Assembly: GCA_027578815.1 (NCBI GenBank)
Contig: JANBTH010000179.1
Location: 1 to 28,657, forward strand
Source of the DNA: Coemansia sp. RSA 1804
Lineage: Eukaryota; Kickxellomycota; Kickxellomycetes; Kickxellales; Kickxellaceae
Length of the DNA: 28,657 nucleotides
Reading direction: 5' to 3'
The translations under genes and the position numbers were made by a program. The notes below the pieces were generated by a model. That model was given only the letters and a program-made list of their open reading frames with translations, did not search any database and was not told the DNA's origin. Below are positions 8,168-16,861 of the stretch, one piece after another. Every line of letters starts with the position of its first letter. The first letter of the stretch is position 1.

Positions 8168-10204
8168 TCACTCGCGGCCGGTCTTTGAGCTCAGATTGGA
8201 CTGGAAACCAGCGGCGGTCTCCTTGCGCATCAGCTCGCGCAGCAGCATCGTGGCGTAGGCGCTGGACGGGAGATCAAAGGCGAGCTTCAGCGCCACGTGG
8301 TCGCCGAACGCAATAGACTCAGGGTCATGCTTGCCCTCGATGGCGTCCGAGTCCGAGCGCGCAAGCGGCTGCTTATCGTCGTTGTAGCGCATCCACTCGT
8401 ACGAGAAGTCGCGTGGCCTGATAACCATGTGGCGATACGCACCGGCCAGTCTGTACTCCTTCAGCGGATGCTTGTTAAGCTCAACCGGCGACAATCCGTC
8501 CTTCTTCATCGTCTCGTCGTACACTTCCCTGACTGCGTGTTCTGGGTACCTTACAGCCCATCCGGGAAGCGGAAGCACCACATCGTAGATCGTGTACTGG
8601 TCCATGTTGTCCTCGGTGACCAGCGTTGGCTCCACGCGACTGGCTTCTTCTACTTCCTCTTCTTCCTCGCCATCGGCTGCTGAAAACGCCTGCGCCCGAA
8701 TGACAAGATCGCCAGGAACAGCTCCGCCAAATCCGTGTAACCGGATCCGCGCACTCACAGCAGCGTTCCACACATACGACTGGTACGCGTGCACATACAT
8801 CAGACGCAGATTCCTTGGGATCGCAGCAAACGCACCAGCAGCGTTGCTCGCATCACGGCTCTTCTGGAACGCCCGCAGAATCGAGCACTCTGCCAACGCA
8901 GCCTTCTGCGGCAGCAGCTTGAGCGCAGCCTCCGCATCCTTGGCTTGGTACCACGTGTCCCGCGCCCTGCGCACATCCTCGCGATCGCCGGGACGCGGCT
9001 TGAGAAGAAGATCAACGGCGGCGTGCCAATCGGCCTTCAGCACAGCCACGCCCACGGTGTGCGACGAGATGGCCTGTGTGCCAAACCGCTGCATCCCGTA
9101 GTAGTTGACAAACCCGGTGGTCCGGATCCCCTGCAGCACGGGTTCCAGGGACTCGGGGTCGGCACCCACCACGTGACGCAGAATGATGCGGAACTGGTTC
9201 CCGCCCAGATCACCCAGCTTCAGCTCACTGGCCGCGTAGCTGTAGTTGCCGAGCCGTGCGCCGCGGAGTCGGTTGGACGCCCAGATGAGTCGCGAATGGT
9301 CCACGCGGTACGCCGAGCACCGCTGCACCGTGATTCCGCGCTTGTCCTTGGTGCCGGCCACGCCCAGCGTCCGCTGCGACACGCGCAGATGCCGCGCAAT
9401 CTGGCTCAGCACATCCATCGTGTCGTGGTTCTCCTTCTGCATCACAAAGTGGCAGTAGTCGCCGATATGTCGCCACTGCGATGCGCCGCGCCCCGCCCTG
9501 CGCGCAGGCTGCCTCTGCTGTTTGCTCTTTTGCGCGTCCTTACGAGTAAACTGGAGCTTCCCGTCCACCGTTTCGCACCCAACGCGCGTGGGCAAAAAGT
9601 TATTGGTCACCATGTACACCTGTCTGCGCAGGTCCTTGGAAAGCTCGCGATCGAGAGTCACGCTGTGCTCACTAGCAGCCTCTGGCAAATCAGTGTCTGA
9701 GTTCTGATCCAGATCCAGGTGCTTCTTGATGAGCAGTGCATCGTGTTCGCCAAGAATCTCAGTAAGACGGCTCATTCCCTGGTCAAACGCCTCCTGCGGG
9801 TCGTCGGGAACTCCGCCAAGCTCCTCGATCGCCCTCTCCTCCTCCGTCGCTGGCGGCTCTGGATCATCTACCTCGGTGTACGATGTCAGGTGCTCGACCC
9901 GTCCCGCTCGATCGATCTCGTTCACGAAAAAATCGGAGAACCGGTGCTTGATTATTGCGTCGAATCCCGTCCACTCGCGCGTCACGAACTCTGTGATCCC
10001 GACATCGGCCTCGCTTAAGTACTGCTGCTGCTGAGATAGCTCCTTGGGTTTGGGCTGGTCCGTGTCCTGCGCACTGCTTGTATCGTCCTTGGCTCGCTTT
10101 GCCAGACTGTTCTGTTCGCTGGAAGTATCAGCCCCGGTCTCATCGCATTTGCGCTTTCCGTCTCCATTACTTTCCGTCTGCTGCTTAGACAATTCTGGCA
10201 TCAT
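8168..10204 (-). CDS. PUS7: tRNA/mRNA/snRNA pseudouridine synthase Pus7 (TruD family)
   Basis: A 678-residue TruD-type pseudouridine synthase, close to yeast Pus7 (676). The family isomerises uridine to pseudouridine in tRNA (position 13 and others), U2 snRNA and mRNA. The first 60 residues are polar with basic patches (KRKCDE, AKRAKDD), a plausible nuclear localisation region. The eukaryotic N-terminal domain runs through FDAIIKHRFSDFFVNEID. The catalytic motif is GVAGTKDKRGITVQ with Asp287 as the presumed catalytic aspartate. LGNYSYAASELKLGDLGGNQFRI and the FVNYYGMQRFG motif (TruD signature, RNA-binding and active-site wall) follow. The insertion domain is rich in Ala/Glu, and the C-terminal RPRDFSYEWMRYND region closes the fold. 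Two adjacent Met codons begin the frame; either may be used. Single exon with no missing key residue. Confidence 0.96.
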   Translation of the reverse strand: MMPELSKQQTESNGDGKRKCDETGADTSSEQNSLAKRAKDDTSSAQDTDQPKPKELSQQQQYLSEADVGITEFVTREWTGFDAIIKHRFSDFFVNEIDRAGRVEHLTSYTEVDDPEPPATEEERAIEELGGVPDDPQEAFDQGMSRLTEILGEHDALLIKKHLDLDQNSDTDLPEAASEHSVTLDRELSKDLRRQVYMVTNNFLPTRVGCETVDGKLQFTRKDAQKSKQQRQPARRAGRGASQWRHIGDYCHFVMQKENHDTMDVLSQIARHLRVSQRTLGVAGTKDKRGITVQRCSAYRVDHSRLIWASNRLRGARLGNYSYAASELKLGDLGGNQFRIILRHVVGADPESLEPVLQGIRTTGFVNYYGMQRFGTQAISSHTVGVAVLKADWHAAVDLLLKPRPGDREDVRRARDTWYQAKDAEAALKLLPQKAALAECSILRAFQKSRDASNAAGAFAAIPRNLRLMYVHAYQSYVWNAAVSARIRLHGFGGAVPGDLVIRAQAFSAADGEEEEEVEEASRVEPTLVTEDNMDQYTIYDVVLPLPGWAVRYPEHAVREVYDETMKKDGLSPVELNKHPLKEYRLAGAYRHMVIRPRDFSYEWMRYNDDKQPLARSDSDAIEGKHDPESIAFGDHVALKLAFDLPSSAYATMLLRELMRKETAAGFQSNLSSKTGRE

Positions 10205-10649
10205 ATACTCTTCTATTTTCTACTGATAAAATAAAACCAAAATGATAGAATGCTAGCCATGTTGCTTATCTTTAGAATAGTGACGATGATATGCTGTTTA
10301 TTATTTTTAAGGAAAACTCTAGAATGATATCCGATTAAATGGTTTTGGGTTTGCACACCTATCGACCTCGTGGGCGATATGAGCTAAATCATGACAATAA
10401 AAATTTAAGAACCCTGGCGTCCCGTCCACACTTGTAGCACAGCCTGTTATTGCGCAATTGGCGGTTTTTTTGTTTATTTTAAAGTCGGTCTGGCTTTTTT
10501 TTCCAATAAATCTATTTTTCTCTATCTGATCTTCTATATTTCAACCCAATATTTAACGAGATATGTAACCGCGGAACGCATAAGCAGCTTTATTATTATC
10601 ACAAGATTTTAGTCTCACACACATCAAATGCTGTAAATAGAAATGTATA
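10205..10649. other. Spacer between PUS7 5' end and the F-box pseudogene
   Basis: A/T-rich interval upstream of PUS7 (minus strand) and downstream of the decayed F-box gene. It marks an abrupt fall in G+C relative to PUS7. I find no reading frame, RNA gene or repeat that I can support. Confidence 0.5.
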
Positions 10650-12342
10650 TTAGCATCTCAAAAGACACTGTAATCTGTTGGAATACTCCAGATAGGGCTC
10701 ATTACTGATGGCATTTTCAATCATGTTGTTGTAGGCATCCAGTATTTTGCCAGGCACTTTGGCAAACGTAAACCGTGGACATATAATAGCAAGCAATAAC
10801 GCTGTAAAGGCAAGAGATCTGGTCGGTGTGTACTTTTATGTGTATATTTCGCAGTATTTAAGACGCCGACCCAGCGGATAGTACTTTTTCAGAACATGTC
10901 TGGGCGTATCCTTGTATGGCACTCGTCTAAGCACTGGTCCAAGTCCGTTGCACGCATACCCAAAGCACTCGAGATTTGGCAGTATCTGTATAATTTCTGC
11001 TGTTTCTGTTAATTACAGCTTGACACTGTCAAAGTTGAGATGGACGAGGTTCTGAACACCCGGATACTGCGCAATGGTTTGAATAATTGAGTAATCATAT
11101 GGAAACTCACTTAGCACAAGCGACTGTGTTGACTGCGAAACCAGACTAAATGCAAACTCCAGAGTGTAGCGCTTTCCGTCTTCAATAATAAGAGGTTGGG
11201 GACCAACCGTCAGATTGATACTGCGCAGGTTACTTAGCTTTTCAGCCACACCACTTTCTACAAGCATCTTTGCCACATCAAAACTTAGTTTCATATCCAA
11301 ATGCTTTAGAGTTTTGCTGCAGTCTCTTAACAGTGTGTCGTCCTTGAATATATATGATTCTTTGCTTTTCACTCTTTCTAACGCAGGAAACGAAACCCCT
11401 TTTATCCTTTCTATACTTTCGTCCGGTTCAAAGAACCACTCAGCGTAATATTCAAGATCCTTCAAGCGGGGATATACGATGGAGTTGTTTTCCTTGTCCA
11501 ACATTATAATCCTAAGTGGTGGTACTTCCAAGCCACTCAATGCGAGCGTGACAAGGACCGGCGCATTTCGGATAATTACATCCACGGTTATTTTGCCCTG
11601 GTCTGGAAAACGGTAGAAGATACTAGTTAGACTAGCTGTGAGCATAAGATACGGGCTTTCCTTGATGAATGTTGATGATTCAGTATTTGTGTTCTGGACA
11701 GCCAATCCTGTGGAAACCGATGGCAGAAGTTTGTGGATTCCGTGCTCCGCAAACGACTCACGTGTGACATAGTGCGTAGTTACAGCCCCAGGTCCCTTCA
11801 TTTCAATACTAGCTCTGCTAAACCTGGGCAATGCCCTTAACACGTTTCCAGTGATACGTTGCAGCTCCGTTATCTCGATTTCAGAAAGAAAAAAAAACCA
11901 GTCATAATCTAATTTGGCCTTTCTATCTGCTATTACCGTTGTCTCAGTGGCATTTGGGAAGGCTACTGTATCAAGCCAGGAATCAGCAAGTACTGCAAAG
12001 ATCTTGGAAAACCCCTCTGATATTCCTCCAAAGTAGATGGTGATATTCTTGACGTAGCAGTAGAGTTGGTCGCTATTAAGAATGTCAAGTTCTGATGGCC
12101 AGTCGTCAAACGTTACCTCAAGATCTTTTACAAAAGTGCCCAAGCGCAAGTTCCCGCCAGTATCGACTGATATTGTAAATGATCTTCCATTGTTTGGCCT
12201 CTGCTTCCGCCAATGCTATTGCTTCTGGTGTTCTTCTAGGTGGATTAAGATAACAAACAGATCCTTTGACGTTGACTAAATAATTCACGATTGAGTCGGC
12301 AACGTGAAAAGGAAGGGTTTGAAACTTTGAAAGAGCAACGCT
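10650..12342 (-). pseudogene. Broken F-box/leucine-rich-repeat-like gene
   Basis: On the minus strand the remnant spans about 564 codons, the same length as the intact F-box protein at 21180. The first part (12342 to about 12126) reads in one frame: a typical F-box start (FQTLPFHVADSIVNYLV at about 12324-12274) and end (ISRYWRELALGHFCK). It then terminates at TGA 12118-12120, while the rest continues in another frame from EVTFDDWPSELD onward. The switch coincides with an AAAA run at 12126-12129, suggesting a one-base insertion. The second part stops at TAA 11013-11015, continues in the same frame (EIIQILPNLECFGYACNGL), meets a second TAA at 10836-10838, and again continues in frame to a family-like tail ending at TAA 10650-10652. 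There is no ATG in the first frame before an upstream stop at 12355. LRR-like strands (LKHLDMKL, LVHLNF) are visible. The likely history is recent loss of function. Confidence 0.8.
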
Positions 12343-13398
12343 GGCTGATTCTTTTTATGAGATCAGAGAATGCATAAACAGAATTTTTATTTGCAAACGC
12401 ATAGAAAACTGCGCAGTAAATGTACATGTTGATCTGGCTTAGACTGTATACTATGGTCCCAATTTCATGGCATACAGATTAACAGCAATAAAAAAGGTGT
12501 TGGAGTTATGCCGATTATCTACTAAATTTGGCACAGTTCCACCTGGAAACAAACCACATATTTACAAACGGCAAACAAAATTCTTTAGTGCTGGACATTG
12601 ATATATGTACAAATCTTTTCTCTAGCAAGTCCTAACGGAAACTCTTTATTCTGTTACTTTTGATATTGCTTAATTTATATATAAATGCCGAAAGCAGAAG
12701 AGAGGCTATTATTTTTAAAGTTTTGCCAGCATGTTCAGAGCCTCTTAATAGCAAAATATCTAGATTGCAGCACCCATTTAATTTGAAGAGAAAGGGGATA
12801 TTGAATTTTGCTTTTGCTTGATTGTCAATGATTTAATTGCAATAACAGAAAGCAGATAGGAGGATAATAATAAAGAAAAGTACCGACACATATCTAGCAA
12901 TGGCTTTCTTAAACATACTACATTACTTCATTGTTTTTATACATAAAACGCGACTTGTTAGAGAATATGTAGATGTATAATATAGGTCATCTTCCCAAAG
13001 ATGAATGATGTCATTATCCAAAAGTATCATGTGAGGACTAGATATTTTTATATTCATACGTAATTCTGATGATATAAAATCAATCTATATTTAAGTGAGC
13101 AGTGCTTGAATAATTTCCAATTTACATCAAAACTGTGAAGGCACTTGTTCAAATTTCAAATTAACAAACAAAAATATCAAACAGTTAACAGAATTTCTTA
13201 TGATGTAAAGCGTGAAAACACATTGCTCGTTTTTTTCTTTTTTTTTAGCTGGTAGAATATAAAATGTAATCAATTTATCCTTCCAATCCAAATTACAAAA
13301 AAATATGTTTCTCATTTTTTAAACAGTCAATCCTCTTTTTACTCAATTGCTAAAGGCTTTATACTACAGATAAAAAATCTTTTAATATTTTATTGAAA
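12343..13398. other. A/T-rich spacer holding the 5' part of tandem repeat copy A
   Basis: Strongly A/T-rich. Up to about 12590 I see nothing definable. From about 12591 on the sequence aligns with a second copy starting near 14184 (see the repeat entries). No reading frame on either strand has recognisable content before the cysteine-rich microprotein at 13399. Confidence 0.5.
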
Positions 13399-13610
13399 AT
13401 GTGTGAAATTTGTATTACATGCAAAAAGGAAAACACTGAAAAGTGTATTAATGAGGATAAAAGTAATTGTCCTGAAGAAGGATACTGTAGAAAATGTTAT
13501 AATAAAAGAAAGAAACGTAGAAAGTTAAAAGGAAAACTACTAAGCTTCTAATTTAGCACAGTGGATTCACAGATAAGAAAAGAAAGAGATTAGTAATCTA
13601 TAATATTTTG
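12591..13610 (+). repeat. Diverged tandem repeat, copy A
   Basis: About 1.0 kb, homologous to 14184-15165. Matching landmarks in order include CTGGACA followed by TTTCTCTAGCAAG, the GACACAT...AGCA...GCTTTCTTA block, ACATCAAAA..TGTG, TTTAGCTG followed by ATATAAAA, TCCTTCCAAT.CAAA.TACAAAAAA, TACTCAATTG, the microprotein frame, then CACA.TGGAT.CACAGATAA. Identity is high near the microprotein and patchy further 5', with many small indels. The offset between copies changes from about 1593 at the 5' end to 1560 at the microprotein. Confidence 0.75.
13399..13551 (+). CDS. Cysteine-rich microprotein, copy A (50 residues)
   Basis: An unrecognised 50-residue, strongly basic protein with seven cysteines (Cys2, 5, 8, 16, 24, 30, 33), giving CxxCxxC at the start and CxxC near residue 30, then a Lys/Arg tail (YNKRKKRRKLKGK) ending in LLSF. 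The paired CxxC motifs suggest a small metal-binding (zinc ribbon-like) or disulphide module. The basic tail could bind nucleic acid or act as a nuclear signal. All of that is inference. A TATA-like TTTATACTAC lies about 40 bases upstream, and the conserved TACTCAATTG block is further 5'. Support for being real comes from copy B at 14959: 35 of 50 residues are identical, all seven cysteines are kept, and there is no indel in 51 codons. No signal peptide. Confidence 0.55.
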   Translation: MCEICITCKKENTEKCINEDKSNCPEEGYCRKCYNKRKKRRKLKGKLLSF

Positions 13611-13893
13611 TAGGTTTTATGTCTTGGTTTTACTTGCACATGTTCAAATAAAATGCATATAAGATGCATAGATCTTCGTGTTGAAATGAAATGTTATATT
13701 AGTAAACATAAGTAAGAAAAATGTTAATTTTTTGGTGTATACAAATATGGAAAAGTATTAGTGATTAAATCTGACTAACCATAACAGAAACCAATCACAA
13801 GGTCACATAGTTTGCAACAAATTAATAAAAATTTGCATATAACATATCGTAGACTTTTAAATTTTCTTTTAAATAAATTCCTTCCAAGACTAC

Positions 13894-14102
13894 CTAAAGA
13901 AACATCCTCCTTTCTAATAGTGAATATCTGTTATGATGACATAGGAGATGTTAACATTCGATGCAAAAGTAAACATCTCTGGTCATCAAAAGTAGCATTT
14001 TCATATTAGAATTTGATCTATAGTAGTGTACTCTTTTAATAGTGGATGATCGGTGGCTATAAAAGCACCGATATTCACTATTAGTAAGGAGGATGTTTCT
14101 AG
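13894..14102. repeat. Inverted-repeat (foldback or MITE-like) element
   Basis: Arms 13894-13928 and 14070-14102 are near-perfect reverse complements over about 33 bases. Each arm contains AAACATCCTCC and TAATAGTGAATATC when read in the same sense; differences are one or two bases near the outer end and one at a TTT/TAC site. Weak complementarity may continue outward into CTTCCAAGAC versus the complement of the bases after 14102. The intervening 140 bases encode nothing recognisable. It resembles a small non-autonomous element or a foldback, but I could not identify a target-site duplication. Confidence 0.55.
14037..14083. other. Hairpin overlapping the right arm of the inverted repeat
   Basis: TAATAGTG...ATCGGTG at 14037-14055 pairs with CACCGATATTCACTATTA at 14066-14083, leaving a 10-base loop and one bulged base. 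The TAATAGTG motif therefore occurs three times in about 170 bases (left arm, this stem, and inverted in the right arm), as if a short unit had been duplicated and inverted. Confidence 0.55.
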
Positions 14103-14183
14103 AGGGAGTTTTGAAGATGTTATTTTATTTTAATAAAAAAATCTACAATAAATAATTAAGAAATAACAGCAAGTACCTTAGAG

Positions 14184-15165
14184 CTGGACACAATAGTGTA
14201 CAGGCATCATTTCTCTAGCAAGACAAAGCATTTAAAATTTTCATTCCACCTTTGACATTATTAATTCTATGAATAAATATCAAGAGCAGAAGAGTGAATA
14301 TTTCAAGGTATTGCTAGCTTTTTTTACCTTTAGTGGCAAGATTTATATATTGTAATACACATTTGATTTAAACAGACAAGAAGGGTTGGCAATTAACCTT
14401 TCTAGATGTCGACTATTATTATAGCTTCAATAGAAGATTAGTGGAATACAATGAGTTATAAAGTGCTGACACATGTCCAGCAGCAGCTTTCTTATAGTAT
14501 CTCTTTACTGTCTTTACATAAAATGTGACCTGTCTCACAAGATATATAATGACCTTATTTCTCAAAATAAATAATGACAATATCCACAAACATTACAAAG
14601 GCTAAATGTCTTTATAGCCATATGTTATACTGATAATATGATTTTGAATTGCATATTAATGAGTAGTGATAAATTAATTTTTAATATACATCAAAATTGT
14701 GCCAATATATCTGTTTCCGGTTTTAAATTAAAAATAAAAATAATGAACAGCTAGCATAATTACTTATAATGTGAAACGTTAAAGCACCTCACTCATTTTC
14801 TTTTGTTTAGCTGAAAAGATATAAAACGTTATCAATTTCTCCTTCCAATTCAAACTACAAAAAATGCATTCCTCTTTTTTTTAAACAATCAATTTTCTAT
14901 TACTCAATTGTCAAAGCCCTATATTATAAGGTTGATACTTTTTGATATTTTGTTGATAATGTGTGAAAAGTGCATTACGTGCAAGAAGAAAAACACCGAA
15001 AAGTGTCTTTTACAAGATAAAAAAAAGTGTCTTGAAAAAGGATACTGTAAAGAATGTTATAATAAAAGGAAGGATAGGGGAAAGAAAAAAGGAAAACAAC
15101 TAAGTTTCTAAGTTAACACAATGGATACACAGATAAGGAAAGAAAGATATTGGCAATCTATGGAT
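14184..15165 (+). repeat. Diverged tandem repeat, copy B
   Basis: Second copy of the unit at 12591-13610, same orientation, containing the second microprotein. The upstream 150 bases (TATA-like region, TACTCAATTG block, TCCTTCCAAT) are about as well conserved as the coding part, which suggests that promoter and frame were duplicated together and that the event is not ancient. Confidence 0.75.
14959..15111 (+). CDS. Cysteine-rich microprotein, copy B (50 residues)
   Basis: Paralogue of the microprotein at 13399, again 50 residues with cysteines at 2, 5, 8, 16, 24, 30 and 33 and a basic tail ending in QLSF. Of 22 differing codons, 7 are synonymous and 15 change the residue. Most replacements lie between cysteines or in the Lys/Arg tail and keep charge or polarity. 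The frame is open for 17 further codons upstream starting from a TTG, but copy A has a stop there, so the shared ATG at 14959 is the supported start. Function unknown. The even mix of silent and replacement changes means selection on the sequence is not proven. Confidence 0.55.
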   Translation: MCEKCITCKKKNTEKCLLQDKKKCLEKGYCKECYNKRKDRGKKKGKQLSF

Positions 15166-15680
15166 TAAGTCAACTGCTGGGGCTCTGGAACACCTCTAGT
15201 CATGGAACAATTAGAAATTAAAAATCTGTCACAATTTTCCCAAGATATTGCCACGTAGCCGCAAATAGTAAGCTCTTTAACCAACCATTTGGTTGAGTCT
15301 GATAATCTCTGCCTGCTTATTTGTAACTGCTACTGGACAGAGGCTGAATATTAAAAATCTAGATATTACATGCCCTTTGGACAACAGGACAACAAGTTGA
15401 ATGATAGAGCACATGAAGGGCAATTGACGATTTCTTCATTTCTTCTTTTAAATTACAGTTTTTTCTATTCTTTCTAATCAGTTTAGCTTTTTTTCTTTAA
15501 TTAATCTATTTTTTAATAATGCAGTTACACTATTTCCCGTTTAATGTTTTTGTTGGTATATCTGAGATATGTTGTAAAAAGATGTATTTAAACTAAGAAA
15601 ACTAAGCAAAAAAACCAACCAAGTGAGAAGTGTTATATGCTGAAACATCTGGCTCTTAAATAGTCAGGGTTAATGTTTAG

Positions 15681-16032
15681 TTAAAGAATTCTGGGTCCAT
15701 CTTGAAGTCGCCATTTGGATTTGAATCCTGAGGCTTGCATGTCATTGTTGTATGTTGGTTCCTGTGTAAGCCGTTTGGCTAACAGATGCACTTTTCTGGC
15801 CACTGTATTGCTATCATTTTGTATTATACTTCTAAACGTGCTATGTTCAGTTACTTCCTTTAGTCAAGTTTCCATTGTTACCCTTTTTATCCTGCTTCTT
15901 TAATTCCTCTTCACTTAGACCATAAGCAAATAACTTGTTGTTTGCTTTTGCAACTTTGACTTTTTTTTTCATATACATACGATCCCTTCTTTTGTTCCTT
16001 TGTTCCTTTACTGATGGATACCCGCATGGCAT
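15681..16032 (-). pseudogene. Possible decayed reading frame of unknown origin
   Basis: On the minus strand a 61-codon frame (16032-15847) encodes a lysine-rich segment with YGLSEEELKKQDKKG. Near its end a second frame takes over (from about 15862 to TAA 15681-15683) and encodes about 60 residues such as VTEHSTFRSIIQNDSNTVA and ARKVHLLAKRLTQE. The two look like parts of one helical, basic protein joined by a frameshift near 15850-15862. I do not recognise the family. Chance open frames are a real alternative. Confidence 0.25.
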
Positions 16033-16617
16033 TGCTACAAGTTTATTTATCTTTGTCTAATGTACCTTGCCAGTAAATTATAAAATTATTTTAGTTATTT
16101 GTTTAGAATGCTTTTATAATGATGCATGGATAGGCGAGTAGAAAAAAGAAAAAAAGCATTTTTCTGGAGAGGAAATTCATTCCACTTTATATGATTTCTT
16201 ATTTTTCAGGGCAAAGTATATGACACTATTCAGAAAAACGCTCCAAAGATGCGACTGCTATTCATTTTTGCCCTTTATACTTTTATATCTGCTAATTAAT
16301 AAATGATATATCCAAATAATAACATAGTATTTCGGATTCGCAATTTAGTTTCTACTTTCATTTATTGTTTTAAATAAAAAAGATATCATTTCTCAATATG
16401 TATCCTGTTTATCTCTTTCCGTTTTTGCAACATTTGTCTTTTTCATATTGCATTTCAACTTCTGCTTTGAAGGAAGACGCAGGGCACACACAAAAGTGCT
16501 TTCTAATTAGATTGTTGGCATTTATAGACACGCTTTTTCTAATATGTTGAGCAAAACCATGTCTAGGTTTTACATCCTACTCGGAACTATTAACAATACC
16601 TATTTTTGCCATTAGCG

Positions 16618-16741
16618 CACGTGTTTTCATTTGTCGAAAGTGCCGCTCAATAGAAAGCCTCGGGGATTGGCTCCAAAAAAAGCAAAACGCTGCTTATAAT
16701 AATTTTTTTATGTCTCCCTCATTAAACATGTGCGTGATTGG
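16618..16741. promoter_or_regulatory. E-box and two inverted CCAAT boxes upstream of holocytochrome c synthase
   Basis: CACGTG at 16618-16623 and ATTGG (CCAAT on the other strand) at 16666-16670 and 16737-16741, i.e. about 240, 195 and 125 bases before the ATG at 16862. In fungi the Hap2/3/5 complex binds CCAAT and activates respiratory genes, and bHLH factors bind CACGTG. The positions suit a promoter, but such short motifs also occur by chance. Confidence 0.35.
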
Positions 16742-16861
16742 CACAATTGAAAATCTAATCTTTTTCTTTCCCTTGCTTACCCACCCCAAAAAATTTAGCA
16801 ACACATTTGTACACTTTTTATTATTCTTTATTTTTATTTGTAAATTTCCAGCACCATAGAA

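Larger units (their letters stand above)
13552..14183. other. A/T-rich spacer between tandem repeat copies
   Basis: After the end of copy A near 13610, this interval holds the inverted-repeat structure at 13894-14102 with its inner hairpin. A 65-codon plus-strand frame at 13812-14009 overlaps the left arm of that structure. It has no family-like features, so I do not call it a gene. Confidence 0.5.
15166..16861. other. Long A/T-rich spacer upstream of holocytochrome c synthase
   Basis: About 1.7 kb without an intact gene. Between 15681 and 16032 the minus strand shows two short adjoining open frames that may be one decayed frame (separate entry). The last 250 bases carry CCAAT and E-box motifs upstream of the plus-strand gene at 16862. 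The rest is A/T-rich sequence in which I see no RNA gene or repeat. Confidence 0.5.

Noticed and set aside
10836..11015. Reassigned TAA codon or programmed read-through in the F-box remnant
   Set aside because: Intact genes here (RPN9, NDUFS8, PIG-Y-like) end at TAA, so TAA is a normal stop. A frameshift and missing start in the same remnant favour a pseudogene.
12245..12427. 60-codon minus-strand frame upstream of the F-box remnant
   Set aside because: It runs through the F-box region in the wrong frame. The adjacent frame reads as F-box and explains the sequence better.
13812..14009. 65-codon plus-strand frame in the island
   Set aside because: It overlaps the left arm of the inverted repeat, begins with A/T-rich codons, and resembles no family.
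15716..15732. GGATTTGAATCC resembling a tRNA T-arm or B box
   Set aside because: No matching acceptor, D-arm or anticodon stems around it on either strand.
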